Positions 27,001 through 42,000 of a DNA stretch of 64,000 nucleotides are shown here, piece after piece. This stretch comes from Hygrocybe punicea (lineage: Eukaryota; Basidiomycota; Agaricomycetes; Agaricales; Hygrophoraceae). The first letter of the stretch is position 1. Each line of letters begins with the position of its first letter. The stretch covers positions 7,502,001-7,566,000 of the forward strand of contig OY744463.1 in assembly GCA_963556145.1 (NCBI GenBank). Direction: 5' to 3'. The notes beneath the pieces were generated by a model. The model saw only the letters and a program-made list of their open reading frames with translations. It did no database searches and had not been told where the DNA came from. Both the position numbers and the translations under genes were made by a program.

Positions 27001-30000
27001 AGGACACATCACAAATACAGCTGAGCCACTCGGAGAGCGAGGAATTGCATGGAATTCTTTGGAATTGGTTGGAATTTGCACGGAATTGTCTTTGGAGCTT
27101 GCTGCAGTCGACACAAATACAGCTGAGCCACTCGTGGACCGAGGAATTGCACGGAATTGTTTGGAATTGGTTGGAATTTGCACGGAATTGTCTTTTGAGC
27201 TCACAGGACACATCACAAATACAGCTGAGCCACTCGGAGAGCGAGGAATTGCATGGAATTCTTTGGAATTGGTTGGAATTTGCACGGAATTGTCTTTTGA
27301 GCTTGCTGCAGTCGACACAAATACAGCTGAGCCACTCGTGGACCGAGGAATTGCACGGAATTGTTTGGAATTGGTTGGAATTTGCACGGAAGTGTCTTTT
27401 GAGCTCACAGGACACATCACAAATACAGCTGAGCCACTCGGAGAGCGAGGAATTGCATGGAATTCTTTGGAATTGGTTGGAATTTGCACGGAATTGTCTT
27501 TGGAGCTTGCTGCAGTCGACACAAATACAGCTGAGCCACTCGTGGACCGAGGAATTGCACGGAATTGTTTGGAATTGGTTGGAATTTGCACGGAAGTGTC
27601 TTTTGAGCTCACAGGACACATCACAAATACAGCTGAGCCACTCGGAGAGCGAGGAATTGCATGGAATTCTTTGGAATTGGTTGGAATTTGCACGGAATTG
27701 TCTTTGGAGCTTGCTGCAGTCGACACAAATACAGCTGAGCCACTCGTGGACCGAGGAATTGCATGGAATTGTTTGGAATTGGTTGGAATTTGCACGGAAT
27801 TGTCTTTTGAGCTTGCTGCAGTCGACACAAATACAGCTGAGCCACTCGTGGACCGAGGAATTGCACGGAATTGTTTGGAATTGGTTGGAATTTGCACGGA
27901 AGTGTCTTTTGAGCTCACAGGACACATCACAAATACAGCTGAGCCACTCGGAGAGCGAGGAATTGCATGGAATTCTTTGGAATTGGTTGGAATTTGCACG
28001 GAATTGTCTTTTGAGCTTGCTGCAGTCGACACAAATACAGCTGAGCCACTCGTGGACCGAGGAATTGCACGGAATTGTTTGGAATTGGTTGGAATTTGCA
28101 CGGAAGTGTCTTTTGAGCTCACAGGACACATCACAAATACAGCTGAGCCACTCGGAGAGCGAGGAATTGCATGGAATTCTTTGGAATTGGTTGGAATTTG
28201 CACGGAATTGTCTTTGGAGCTTGCTGCAGTCGACACAAATACAGCTGAGCCACTCGTGGACCGAGGAATTGCATGGAATTGTTTGGAATTGGTTGGAATT
28301 TGCACGGAATTGTCTTTTGAGCTTGCTGCAGTCGACACAAATACAGCTGAGCCACTCGTGGACCGAGGAATTGCACGGAATTGTTTGGAATTGGTTGGAA
28401 TTTGCACGGAAGTGTCTTTTGAGCTCACAGGACACATCACAAATACAGCTGAGCCACTCGGAGAGCGAGGAATTGCATGGAATTCTTTGGAATTGGTTGG
28501 AATTTGCACGGAATTGTCTTTGGAGCTTGCTGCAGTCGACACAAATACAGCTGAGCCACTCGTGGACCGAGGAATTGCACGGAATTGTTTGGAATTGGTT
28601 GGAATTTGCACGGAATTGTCTTTTGAGCTCACAGGACACATCACAAATACAGCTGAGCCACTCGGAGAGCGAGGAATTGCATGGAATTCTTTGGAATTGG
28701 TTGGAATTTGCACGGAATTGTCTTTGGAGCTTGCTGCAGTCGACACAAATACAGCTGAGCCACTCGTGGACCGAGGAATTGCACGGAATTGTTTGGAATT
28801 GGTTGGAATTTGCACGGAATTGTCTTTTGAGCTCACAGGACACATCACAAATACAGCTGAGCCACTCGGAGAGCGAGGAATTGCATGGAATTCTTTGGAA
28901 TTGGTTGGAATTTGCACGGAATTGTCTTTGGAGCTTGCTGCAGTCGACACAAATACAGCTGAGCCACTCGTGGACCGAGGAATTGCATGGAATTGTTTGG
29001 AATTGGTTGGAATTTGCACGGAATTGTCTTTTGAGCTTGCTGCAGTCGACACAAATACAGCTGAGCCACTCGTGGACCGAGGAATTGCACGGAATTGTTT
29101 GGAATTGGTTGGAATTTGCACGGAAGTGTCTTTTGAGCTCACAGGACACATCACAAATACAGCTGAGCCACTCGGAGAGCGAGGAATTGCATGGAATTCT
29201 TTGGAATTGGTTGGAATTTGCACGGAATTGTCTTTTGAGCTTGCTGCAGTCGACACAAATACAGCTGAGCCACTCGTGGACCGAGGAATTGCACGGAATT
29301 GTTTGGAATTGGTTGGAATTTGCACGGAAGTGTCTTTTGAGCTCACAGGACACATCACAAATACAGCTGAGCCACTCGGAGAGCGAGGAATTGCATGGAA
29401 TTCTTTGGAATTGGTTGGAATTTGCACGGAATTGTCTTTTGAGCTTGCTGCAGTCGACACAAATACAGCTGAGCCACTCGTGGACCGAGGAATTGCATGG
29501 AATTCTTTGGAATTGGTTGGAATTTGCACGGAATTGTCTTTTGAGCTTGCTGCAGTCGACACAAATACAGCTGAGCCACTCGTGGACCGAGGAATTGCAC
29601 GGAATTGTTTGGAATTGGTTGGAATTTGCACGGAATTGTCTTTTGAGCTCACAGGACACATCACAAATACAGCTGAGCCACTCGGAGAGCGAGGAATTGC
29701 ATGGAATTCTTTGGAATTGGTTGGAATTTGCACGGAATTGTCTTTGGAGCTTGCTGCAGTCGACACAAATACAGCTGAGCCACTCGTGGACCGAGGAATT
29801 GCATGGAATTGTTTGGAATTGGTTGGAATTTGCACGGAATTGTCTTTTGAGCTTGCTGCAGTCGACACAAATACAGCTGAGCCACTCGTGGACCGAGGAA
29901 TTGCACGGAATTGTTTGGAATTGGTTGGAATTTGCACGGAAGTGTCTTTTGAGCTCACAGGACACATCACAAATACAGCTGAGCCACTCGGAGAGCGAGG

Positions 30001-33000
30001 AATTGCATGGAATTCTTTGGAATTGGTTGGAATTTGCACGGAATTGTCTTTTGAGCTTGCTGCAGTCGACACAAATACAGCTGAGCCACTCGTGGACCGA
30101 GGAATTGCATGGAATTCTTTGGAATTGGTTGGAATTTGCACGGAATTGTCTTTTGAGCTTGCTGCAGTCGACACAAATACAGCTGAGCCACTCGTGGACC
30201 GAGGAATTGCACGGAATTGTTTGGAATTGGTTGGAATTTGCACGGAAGTGTCTTTTGAGCTCACAGGACACATCACAAATACAGCTGAGCCACTCGGAGA
30301 GCGAGGAATTGCATGGAATTCTTTGGAATTGGTTGGAATTTGCACGGAATTGTCTTTGGAGCTTGCTGCAGTCGACACAAATACAGCTGAGCCACTCGTG
30401 GACCGAGGAATTGCACGGAATTGTTTGGAATTGGTTGGAATTTGCACGGAATTGTCTTTTGAGCTCACAGGACACATCACAAATACAGCTGAGCCACTCG
30501 GAGAGCGAGGAATTGCATGGAATTCTTTGGAATTGGTTGGAATTTGCACGGAATTGTCTTTGGAGCTTGCTGCAGTCGACACAAATACAGCTGAGCCACT
30601 CGTGGACCGAGGAATTGCACGGAATTGTTTGGAATTGGTTGGAATTTGCACGGAATTGTCTTTTGAGCTCACAGGACACATCACAAATACAGCTGAGCCA
30701 CTCGGAGAGCGAGGAATTGCATGGAATTCTTTGGAATTGGTTGGAATTTGCACGGAATTGTCTTTGGAGCTTGCTGCAGTCGACACAAATACAGCTGAGC
30801 CACTCGTGGACCGAGGAATTGCATGGAATTCTTTGGAATTGGTTGGAATTTGCACGGAATTGTCTTTGGAGCTTGCTGCAGTCGACACAAATACAGCTGA
30901 GCCACTCGTGGACCGAGGAATTGCATGGAATTGTTTGGAATTGGTTGGAATTTGCACGGAATTGTCTTTTGAGCTTGCTGCAGTCGACACAAATACAGCT
31001 GAGCCACTCGTGGACCGAGGAATTGCACGGAATTGTTTGGAATTGGTTGGAATTTGCACGGAAGTGTCTTTTGAGCTCACAGGACACATCACAAATACAG
31101 CTGAGCCACTCGGAGAGCGAGGAATTGCATGGAATTCTTTGGAATTGGTTGGAATTTGCACGGAATTGTCTTTGGAGCTTGCTGCAGTCGACACAAATAC
31201 AGCTGAGCCACTCGTGGACCGAGGAATTGCATGGAATTGTTTGGAATTGGTTGGAATTTGCACGGAATTGTCTTTTGAGCTTGCTGCAGTCGACACAAAT
31301 ACAGCTGAGCCACTCGTGGACCGAGGAATTGCATGGAATTCTTTGGAATTGGTTGGAATTTGCACGGAATTGTCTTTTGAGCTTGCTGCAGTCGACACAA
31401 ATACAGCTGAGCCACTCGTGGACCGAGGAATTGCACGGAATTGTTTGGAATTGGTTGGAATTTGCACGGAATTGTCTTTTGAGCTCACAGGACACATCAC
31501 AAATACAGCTGAGCCACTCGGAGAGCGAGGAATTGCATGGAATTCTTTGGAATTGGTTGGAATTTGCACGGAATTGTCTTTGGAGCTTGCTGCAGTCGAC
31601 ACAAATACAGCTGAGCCACTCGTGGACCGAGGAATTGCATGGAATTGTTTGGAATTGGTTGGAATTTGCACGGAATTGTCTTTTGAGCTTGCTGCAGTCG
31701 ACACAAATACAGCTGAGCCACTCGTGGACCGAGGAATTGCATGGAATTCTTTGGAATTGGTTGGAATTTGCACGGAATTGTCTTTTGAGCTTGCTGCAGT
31801 CGACACAAATACAGCTGAGCCACTCGTGGACCGAGGAATTGCACGGAATTGTTTGGAATTGGTTGGAATTTGCACGGAAGTGTCTTTTGAGCTCACAGGA
31901 CACATCACAAATACAGCTGAGCCACTCGGAGAGCGAGGAATTGCATGGAATTCTTTGGAATTGGTTGGAATTTGCACGGAATTGTCTTTTGAGCTTGCTG
32001 CAGTCGACACAAATACAGCTGAGCCACTCGTGGACCGAGGAATTGCATGGAATTCTTTGGAATTGGTTGGAATTTGCACGGAATTGTCTTTTGAGCTTGC
32101 TGCAGTCGACACAAATACAGCTGAGCCACTCGTGGACCGAGGAATTGCACGGAATTGTTTGGAATTGGTTGGAATTTGCACGGAATTGTCTTTTGAGCTC
32201 ACAGGACACATCACAAATACAGCTGAGCCACTCGGAGAGCGAGGAATTGCATGGAATTCTTTGGAATTGGTTGGAATTTGCACGGAATTGTCTTTGGAGC
32301 TTGCTGCAGTCGACACAAATACAGCTGAGCCACTCGTGGACCGAGGAATTGCATGGAATTGTTTGGAATTGGTTGGAATTTGCACGGAATTGTCTTTTGA
32401 GCTTGCTGCAGTCGACACAAATACAGCTGAGCCACTCGTGGACCGAGGAATTGCACGGAATTGTTTGGAATTGGTTGGAATTTGCACGGAATTGTCTTTT
32501 GAGCTCACAGGACACATCACAAATACAGCTGAGCCACTCGGAGAGCGAGGAATTGCATGGAATTCTTTGGAATTGGTTGGAATTTGCACGGAATTGTCTT
32601 TTGAGCTTGCTGCAGTCGACACAAATACAGCTGAGCCACTCGTGGACCGAGGAATTGCATGGAATTCTTTGGAATTGGTTGGAATTTGCACGGAATTGTC
32701 TTTTGAGCTTGCTGCAGTCGACACAAATACAGCTGAGCCACTCGTGGACCGAGGAATTGCACGGAATTGTTTGGAATTGGTTGGAATTTGCACGGAAGTG
32801 TCTTTTGAGCTCACAGGACACATCACAAATACAGCTGAGCCACTCGGAGAGCGAGGAATTGCATGGAATTCTTTGGAATTGGTTGGAATTTGCACGGAAT
32901 TGTCTTTGGAGCTTGCTGCAGTCGACACAAATACAGCTGAGCCACTCGTGGACCGAGGAATTGCACGGAATTGTTTGGAATTGGTTGGAATTTGCACGGA

Positions 33001-36000
33001 ATTGTCTTTTGAGCTCACAGGACACATCACAAATACAGCTGAGCCACTCGGAGAGCGAGGAATTGCATGGAATTCTTTGGAATTGGTTGGAATTTGCACG
33101 GAATTGTCTTTGGAGCTTGCTGCAGTCGACACAAATACAGCTGAGCCACTCGTGGACCGAGGAATTGCACGGAATTGTTTGGAATTGGTTGGAATTTGCA
33201 CGGAATTGTCTTTTGAGCTCACAGGACACATCACAAATACAGCTGAGCCACTCGGAGAGCGAGGAATTGCATGGAATTCTTTGGAATTGGTTGGAATTTG
33301 CACGGAATTGTCTTTGGAGCTTGCTGCAGTCGACACAAATACAGCTGAGCCACTCGTGGACCGAGGAATTGCACGGAATTGTTTGGAATTGGTTGGAATT
33401 TGCACGGAATTGTCTTTTGAGCTTGCTGCAGTCGACACAAATACAGCTGAGCCACTCGTGGACCGAGGAATTGCATGGAATTCTTTGGAATTGGTTGGAA
33501 TTTGCACGGAATTGTCTTTTGAGCTTGCTGCAGTCGACACAAATACAGCTGAGCCACTCGTGGACCGAGGAATTGCACGGAATTGTTTGGAATTGGTTGG
33601 AATTTGCACGGAATTGTCTTTTGAGCTCACAGGACACATCACAAATACAGCTGAGCCACTCGGAGAGCGAGGAATTGCATGGAATTCTTTGGAATTGGTT
33701 GGAATTTGCACGGAATTGTCTTTGGAGCTTGCTGCAGTCGACACAAATACAGCTGAGCCACTCGTGGACCGAGGAATTGCATGGAATTGTTTGGAATTGG
33801 TTGGAATTTGCACGGAATTGTCTTTTGAGCTTGCTGCAGTCGACACAAATACAGCTGAGCCACTCGTGGACCGAGGAATTGCACGGAATTGTTTGGAATT
33901 GGTTGGAATTTGCACGGAATTGTCTTTTGAGCTCACAGGACACATCACAAATACAGCTGAGCCACTCGGAGAGCGAGGAATTGCATGGAATTCTTTGGAA
34001 TTGGTTGGAATTTGCACGGAATTGTCTTTTGAGCTTGCTGCAGTCGACACAAATACAGCTGAGCCACTCGTGGACCGAGGAATTGCATGGAATTCTTTGG
34101 AATTGGTTGGAATTTGCACGGAATTGTCTTTTGAGCTTGCTGCAGTCGACACAAATACAGCTGAGCCACTCGTGGACCGAGGAATTGCACGGAATTGTTT
34201 GGAATTGGTTGGAATTTGCACGGAAGTGTCTTTTGAGCTCACAGGACACATCACAAATACAGCTGAGCCACTCGGAGAGCGAGGAATTGCATGGAATTCT
34301 TTGGAATTGGTTGGAATTTGCACGGAATTGTCTTTGGAGCTTGCTGCAGTCGACACAAATACAGCTGAGCCACTCGTGGACCGAGGAATTGCACGGAATT
34401 GTTTGGAATTGGTTGGAATTTGCACGGAATTGTCTTTTGAGCTCACAGGACACATCACAAATACAGCTGAGCCACTCGGAGAGCGAGGAATTGCATGGAA
34501 TTCTTTGGAATTGGTTGGAATTTGCACGGAATTGTCTTTGGAGCTTGCTGCAGTCGACACAAATACAGCTGAGCCACTCGTGGACCGAGGAATTGCACGG
34601 AATTGTTTGGAATTGGTTGGAATTTGCACGGAATTGTCTTTTGAGCTCACAGGACACATCACAAATACAGCTGAGCCACTCGGAGAGCGAGGAATTGCAT
34701 GGAATTCTTTGGAATTGGTTGGAATTTGCACGGAATTGTCTTTGGAGCTTGCTGCAGTCGACACAAATACAGCTGAGCCACTCGTGGACCGAGGAATTGC
34801 ATGGAATTGTTTGGAATTGGTTGGAATTTGCACGGAATTGTCTTTTGAGCTTGCTGCAGTCGACACAAATACAGCTGAGCCACTCGTGGACCGAGGAATT
34901 GCACGGAATTGTTTGGAATTGGTTGGAATTTGCACGGAATTGACTTTTGAGCTCACAGGACACATCACAAATACAGCTGAGCCACTCGGAGAGCGAGGAA
35001 TTGCATGGAATTCTTTGGAATTGGTTGGAATTTGCACGGAATTGTCTTTTGAGCTTGCTGCAGTCGACACAAATACAGCTGAGCCACTCGTGGACCGAGG
35101 AATTGCACGGAATTGTTTGGAATTGGTTGGAATTTGCACGGAATTGTCTTTTGAGCTCACAGGACACATCACAAATACAGCTGAGCCACTCGGAGAGCGA
35201 GGAATTGCATGGAATTCTTTGGAATTGGTTGGAATTTGCACGGAATTGTCTTTGGAGCTTGCTGCAGTCGACACAAATACAGCTGAGCCACTCGTGGACC
35301 GAGGAATTGCATGGAATTCTTTGGAATTGGTTGGAATTTGCACGGAATTGTCTTTTGAGCTTGCTGCAGTCGACACAAATACAGCTGAGCCACTCGTGGA
35401 CCGAGGAATTGCACGGAATTGTTTGGAATTGGTTGGAATTTGCACGGAATTGTCTTTTGAGCTCACAGGACACATCACAAATACAGCTGAGCCACTCGGA
35501 GAGCGAGGAATTGCATGGAATTCTTTGGAATTGGTTGGAATTTGCACGGAATTGTCTTTGGAGCTTGCTGCAGTCGACACAAATACAGCTGAGCCACTCG
35601 TGGACCGAGGAATTGCATGGAATTCTTTGGAATTGGTTGGAATTTGCACGGAATTGTCTTTGGAGCTTGCTGCAGTCGACACAAATACAGCTGAGCCACT
35701 CGTGGACCGAGGAATTGCACGGAATTGTTTGGAATTGGTTGGAATTTGCACGGAATTGTCTTTTGAGCTCACAGGACACATCACAAATACAGCTGAGCCA
35801 CTCGGAGAGCGAGGAATTGCATGGAATTCTTTGGAATTGGTTGGAATTTGCACGGAATTGTCTTTGGAGCTTGCTGCAGTCGACACAAATACAGCTGAGC
35901 CACTCGTGGACCGAGGAATTGCATGGAATTCTTTGGAATTGGTTGGAATTTGCACGGAATTGTCTTTTGAGCTTGCTGCAGTCGACACAAATACAGCTGA

Positions 36001-39000
36001 GCCACTCGTGGACCGAGGAATTGCACGGAATTGTTTGGAATTGGTTGGAATTTGCACGGAATTGTCTTTTGAGCTCACAGGACACATCACAAATACAGCT
36101 GAGCCACTCGGAGAGCGAGGAATTGCATGGAATTCTTTGGAATTGGTTGGAATTTGCACGGAATTGTCTTTGGAGCTTGCTGCAGTCGACACAAATACAG
36201 CTGAGCCACTCGTGGACCGAGGAATTGCATGGAATTCTTTGGAATTGGTTGGAATTTGCACGGAATTGTCTTTGGAGCTTGCTGCAGTCGACACAAATAC
36301 AGCTGAGCCACTCGTGGACCGAGGAATTGCACGGAATTGTTTGGAATTGGTTGGAATTTGCACGGAATTGTCTTTTGAGCTCACAGGACACATCACAAAT
36401 ACAGCTGAGCCACTCGGAGAGCGAGGAATTGCATGGAATTCTTTGGAATTGGTTGGAATTTGCACGGAATTGTCTTTTGAGCTTGCTGCAGTCGACACAA
36501 ATACAGCTGAGCCACTCGTGGACCGAGGAATTGCACGGAATTGTTTGGAATTGGTTGGAATTTGCACGGAATTGTCTTTTGAGCTCACAGGACACATCAC
36601 AAATACAGCTGAGCCACTCGGAGAGCGAGGAATTGCATGGAATTCTTTGGAATTGGTTGGAATTTGCACGGAATTGTCTTTGGAGCTTGCTGCAGTCGAC
36701 ACAAATACAGCTGAGCCACTCGTGGACCGAGGAATTGCATGGAATTCTTTGGAATTGGTTGGAATTTGCACGGAATTGTCTTTTGAGCTTGCTGCAGTCG
36801 ACACAAATACAGCTGAGCCACTCGTGGACCGAGGAATTGCACGGAATTGTTTGGAATTGGTTGGAATTTGCACGGAATTGTCTTTTGAGCTCACAGGACA
36901 CATCACAAATACAGCTGAGCCACTCGGAGAGCGAGGAATTGCATGGAATTCTTTGGAATTGGTTGGAATTTGCACGGAATTGTCTTTGGAGCTTGCTGCA
37001 GTCGACACAAATACAGCTGAGCCACTCGTGGACCGAGGAATTGCATGGAATTCTTTGGAATTGGTTGGAATTTGCACGGAATTGTCTTTTGAGCTTGCTG
37101 CAGTCGACACAAATACAGCTGAGCCACTCGTGGACCGAGGAATTGCACGGAATTGTTTGGAATTGGTTGGAATTTGCACGGAATTGTCTTTTGAGCTCAC
37201 AGGACACATCACAAATACAGCTGAGCCACTCGGAGAGCGAGGAATTGCATGGAATTCTTTGGAATTGGTTGGAATTTGCACGGAATTGTCTTTTGAGCTT
37301 GCTGCAGTCGACACAAATACAGCTGAGCCACTCGTGGACCGAGGAATTGCATGGAATTCTTTGGAATTGGTTGGAATTTGCACGGAATTGTCTTTTGAGC
37401 TTGCTGCAGTCGACACAAATACAGCTGAGCCACTCGTGGACCGAGGAATTGCACGGAATTGTTTGGAATTGGTTGGAATTTGCACGGAATTGTCTTTTGA
37501 GCTCACAGGACACATCACAAATACAGCTGAGCCACTCGGAGAGCGAGGAATTGCATGGAATTCTTTGGAATTGGTTGGAATTTGCACGGAATTGTCTTTG
37601 GAGCTTGCTGCAGTCGACACAAATACAGCTGAGCCACTCGTGGACCGAGGAATTGCATGGAATTGTTTGGAATTGGTTGGAATTTGCACGGAATTGTCTT
37701 TTGAGCTTGCTGCAGTCGACACAAATACAGCTGAGCCACTCGTGGACCGAGGAATTGCACGGAATTGTTTGGAATTGGTTGGAATTTGCACGGAAGTGTC
37801 TTTTGAGCTCACAGGACACATCACAAATACAGCTGAGCCACTCGGAGAGCGAGGAATTGCATGGAATTCTTTGGAATTGGTTGGAATTTGCACGGAATTG
37901 TCTTTGGAGCTTGCTGCAGTCGACACAAATACAGCTGAGCCACTCGTGGACCGAGGAATTGCATGGAATTCTTTGGAATTGGTTGGAATTTGCACGGAAT
38001 TGTCTTTTGAGCTTGCTGCAGTCGACACAAATACAGCTGAGCCACTCGTGGACCGAGGAATTGCACGGAATTGTTTGGAATTGGTTGGAATTTGCACGGA
38101 ATTGTCTTTTGAGCTCACAGGACACATCACAAATACAGCTGAGCCACTCGGAGAGCGAGGAATTGCATGGAATTCTTTGGAATTGGTTGGAATTTGCACG
38201 GAATTGTCTTTTGAGCTTGCTGCAGTCGACACAAATACAGCTGAGCCACTCGTGGACCGAGGAATTGCATGGAATTCTTTGGAATTGGTTGGAATTTGCA
38301 CGGAATTGTCTTTTGAGCTTGCTGCAGTCGACACAAATACAGCTGAGCCACTCGTGGACCGAGGAATTGCACGGAATTGTTTGGAATTGGTTGGAATTTG
38401 CACGGAATTGTCTTTTGAGCTCACAGGACACATCACAAATACAGCTGAGCCACTCGGAGAGCGAGGAATTGCATGGAATTCTTTGGAATTGGTTGGAATT
38501 TGCACGGAATTGTCTTTTGAGCTTGCTGCAGTCGACACAAATACAGCTGAGCCACTCGTGGACCGAGGAATTGCATGGAATTCTTTGGAATTGGTTGGAA
38601 TTTGCACGGAATTGTCTTTTGAGCTTGCTGCAGTCGACACAAATACAGCTGAGCCACTCGTGGACCGAGGAATTGCACGGAATTGTTTGGAATTGGTTGG
38701 AATTTGCACGGAATTGTCTTTTGAGCTCACAGGACACATCACAAATACAGCTGAGCCACTCGGAGAGCGAGGAATTGCATGGAATTCTTTGGAATTGGTT
38801 GGAATTTGCACGGAATTGTCTTTGGAGCTTGCTGCAGTCGACACAAATACAGCTGAGCCACTCGTGGACCGAGGAATTGCACGGAATTGTTTGGAATTGG
38901 TTGGAATTTGCACGGAATTGTCTTTTGAGCTCACAGGACACATCACAAATACAGCTGAGCCACTCGGAGAGCGAGGAATTGCATGGAATTCTTTGGAATT

Positions 39001-42000
39001 GGTTGGAATTTGCACGGAATTGTCTTTGGAGCTTGCTGCAGTCGACACAAATACAGCTGAGCCACTCGTGGACCGAGGAATTGCATGGAATTCTTTGGAA
39101 TTGGTTGGAATTTGCACGGAATTGTCTTTTGAGCTTGCTGCAGTCGACACAAATACAGCTGAGCCACTCGTGGACCGAGGAATTGCACGGAATTGTTTGG
39201 AATTGGTTGGAATTTGCACGGAAGTGTCTTTTGAGCTCACAGGACACATCACAAATACAGCTGAGCCACTCGGAGAGCGAGGAATTGCATGGAATTCTTT
39301 GGAATTGGTTGGAATTTGCACGGAATTGTCTTTGGAGCTTGCTGCAGTCGACACAAATACAGCTGAGCCACTCGTGGACCGAGGAATTGCATGGAATTGT
39401 TTGGAATTGGTTGGAATTTGCACGGAATTGTCTTTTGAGCTTGCTGCAGTCGACACAAATACAGCTGAGCCACTCGTGGACCGAGGAATTGCACGGAATT
39501 GTTTGGAATTGGTTGGAATTTGCACGGAAGTGTCTTTTGAGCTCACAGGACACATCACAAATACAGCTGAGCCACTCGGAGAGCGAGGAATTGCATGGAA
39601 TTCTTTGGAATTGGTTGGAATTTGCACGGAATTGTCTTTGGAGCTTGCTGCAGTCGACACAAATACAGCTGAGCCACTCGTGGACCGAGGAATTGCATGG
39701 AATTGTTTGGAATTGGTTGGAATTTGCACGGAATTGTCTTTTGAGCTTGCTGCAGTCGACACAAATACAGCTGAGCCACTCGTGGACCGAGGAATTGCAC
39801 GGAATTGTTTGGAATTGGTTGGAATTTGCACGGAAGTGTCTTTTGAGCTCACAGGACACATCACAAATACAGCTGAGCCACTCGGAGAGCGAGGAATTGC
39901 ATGGAATTCTTTGGAATTGGTTGGAATTTGCACGGAATTGTCTTTGGAGCTTGCTGCAGTCGACACAAATACAGCTGAGCCACTCGTGGACCGAGGAATT
40001 GCATGGAATTGTTTGGAATTGGTTGGAATTTGCACGGAATTGTCTTTTGAGCTTGCTGCAGTCGACACAAATACAGCTGAGCCACTCGTGGACCGAGGAA
40101 TTGCACGGAATTGTTTGGAATTGGTTGGAATTTGCACGGAAGTGTCTTTTGAGCTCACAGGACACATCACAAATACAGCTGAGCCACTCGGAGAGCGAGG
40201 AATTGCATGGAATTCTTTGGAATTGGTTGGAATTTGCACGGAATTGTCTTTGGAGCTTGCTGCAGTCGACACAAATACAGCTGAGCCACTCGTGGACCGA
40301 GGAATTGCATGGAATTGTTTGGAATTGGTTGGAATTTGCACGGAATTGTCTTTTGAGCTTGCTGCAGTCGACACAAATACAGCTGAGCCACTCGTGGACC
40401 GAGGAATTGCACGGAATTGTTTGGAATTGGTTGGAATTTGCACGGAAGTGTCTTTTGAGCTCACAGGACACATCACAAATACAGCTGAGCCACTCGGAGA
40501 GCGAGGAATTGCATGGAATTCTTTGGAATTGGTTGGAATTTGCACGGAATTGTCTTTGGAGCTTGCTGCAGTCGACACAAATACAGCTGAGCCACTCGTG
40601 GACCGAGGAATTGCATGGAATTGTTTGGAATTGGTTGGAATTTGCACGGAATTGTCTTTTGAGCTTGCTGCAGTCGACACAAATACAGCTGAGCCACTCG
40701 TGGACCGAGGAATTGCACGGAATTGTTTGGAATTGGTTGGAATTTGCACGGAAGTGTCTTTTGAGCTCACAGGACACATCACAAATACAGCTGAGCCACT
40801 CGGAGAGCGAGGAATTGCATGGAATTCTTTGGAATTGGTTGGAATTTGCACGGAATTGTCTTTGGAGCTTGCTGCAGTCGACACAAATACAGCTGAGCCA
40901 CTCGTGGACCGAGGAATTGCATGGAATTGTTTGGAATTGGTTGGAATTTGCACGGAATTGTCTTTTGAGCTTGCTGCAGTCGACACAAATACAGCTGAGC
41001 CACTCGTGGACCGAGGAATTGCACGGAATTGTTTGGAATTGGTTGGAATTTGCACGGAAGTGTCTTTTGAGCTCACAGGACACATCACAAATACAGCTGA
41101 GCCACTCGGAGAGCGAGGAATTGCATGGAATTCTTTGGAATTGGTTGGAATTTGCACGGAATTGTCTTTGGAGCTTGCTGCAGTCGACACAAATACAGCT
41201 GAGCCACTCGTGGACCGAGGAATTGCATGGAATTGTTTGGAATTGGTTGGAATTTGCACGGAATTGTCTTTTGAGCTTGCTGCAGTCGACACAAATACAG
41301 CTGAGCCACTCGTGGACCGAGGAATTGCACGGAATTGTTTGGAATTGGTTGGAATTTGCACGGAAGTGTCTTTTGAGCTCACAGGACACATCACAAATAC
41401 AGCTGAGCCACTCGGAGAGCGAGGAATTGCATGGAATTCTTTGGAATTGGTTGGAATTTGCACGGAATTGTCTTTGGAGCTTGCTGCAGTCGACACAAAT
41501 ACAGCTGAGCCACTCGTGGACCGAGGAATTGCATGGAATTGTTTGGAATTGGTTGGAATTTGCACGGAATTGTCTTTTGAGCTTGCTGCAGTCGACACAA
41601 ATACAGCTGAGCCACTCGTGGACCGAGGAATTGCACGGAATTGTTTGGAATTGGTTGGAATTTGCACGGAAGTGTCTTTTGAGCTCACAGGACACATCAC
41701 AAATACAGCTGAGCCACTCGGAGAGCGAGGAATTGCATGGAATTCTTTGGAATTGGTTGGAATTTGCACGGAATTGTCTTTTGAGCTTGCTGCAGTCGAC
41801 ACAAATACAGCTGAGCCACTCGTGGACCGAGGAATTGCATGGAATTCTTTGGAATTGGTTGGAATTTGCACGGAATTGTCTTTTGAGCTTGCTGCAGTCG
41901 ACACAAATACAGCTGAGCCACTCGTGGACCGAGGAATTGCATGGAATTCTTTGGAATTGGTTGGAATTTGCACGGAATTGTCTTTGGAGCTTGCTGCAGT

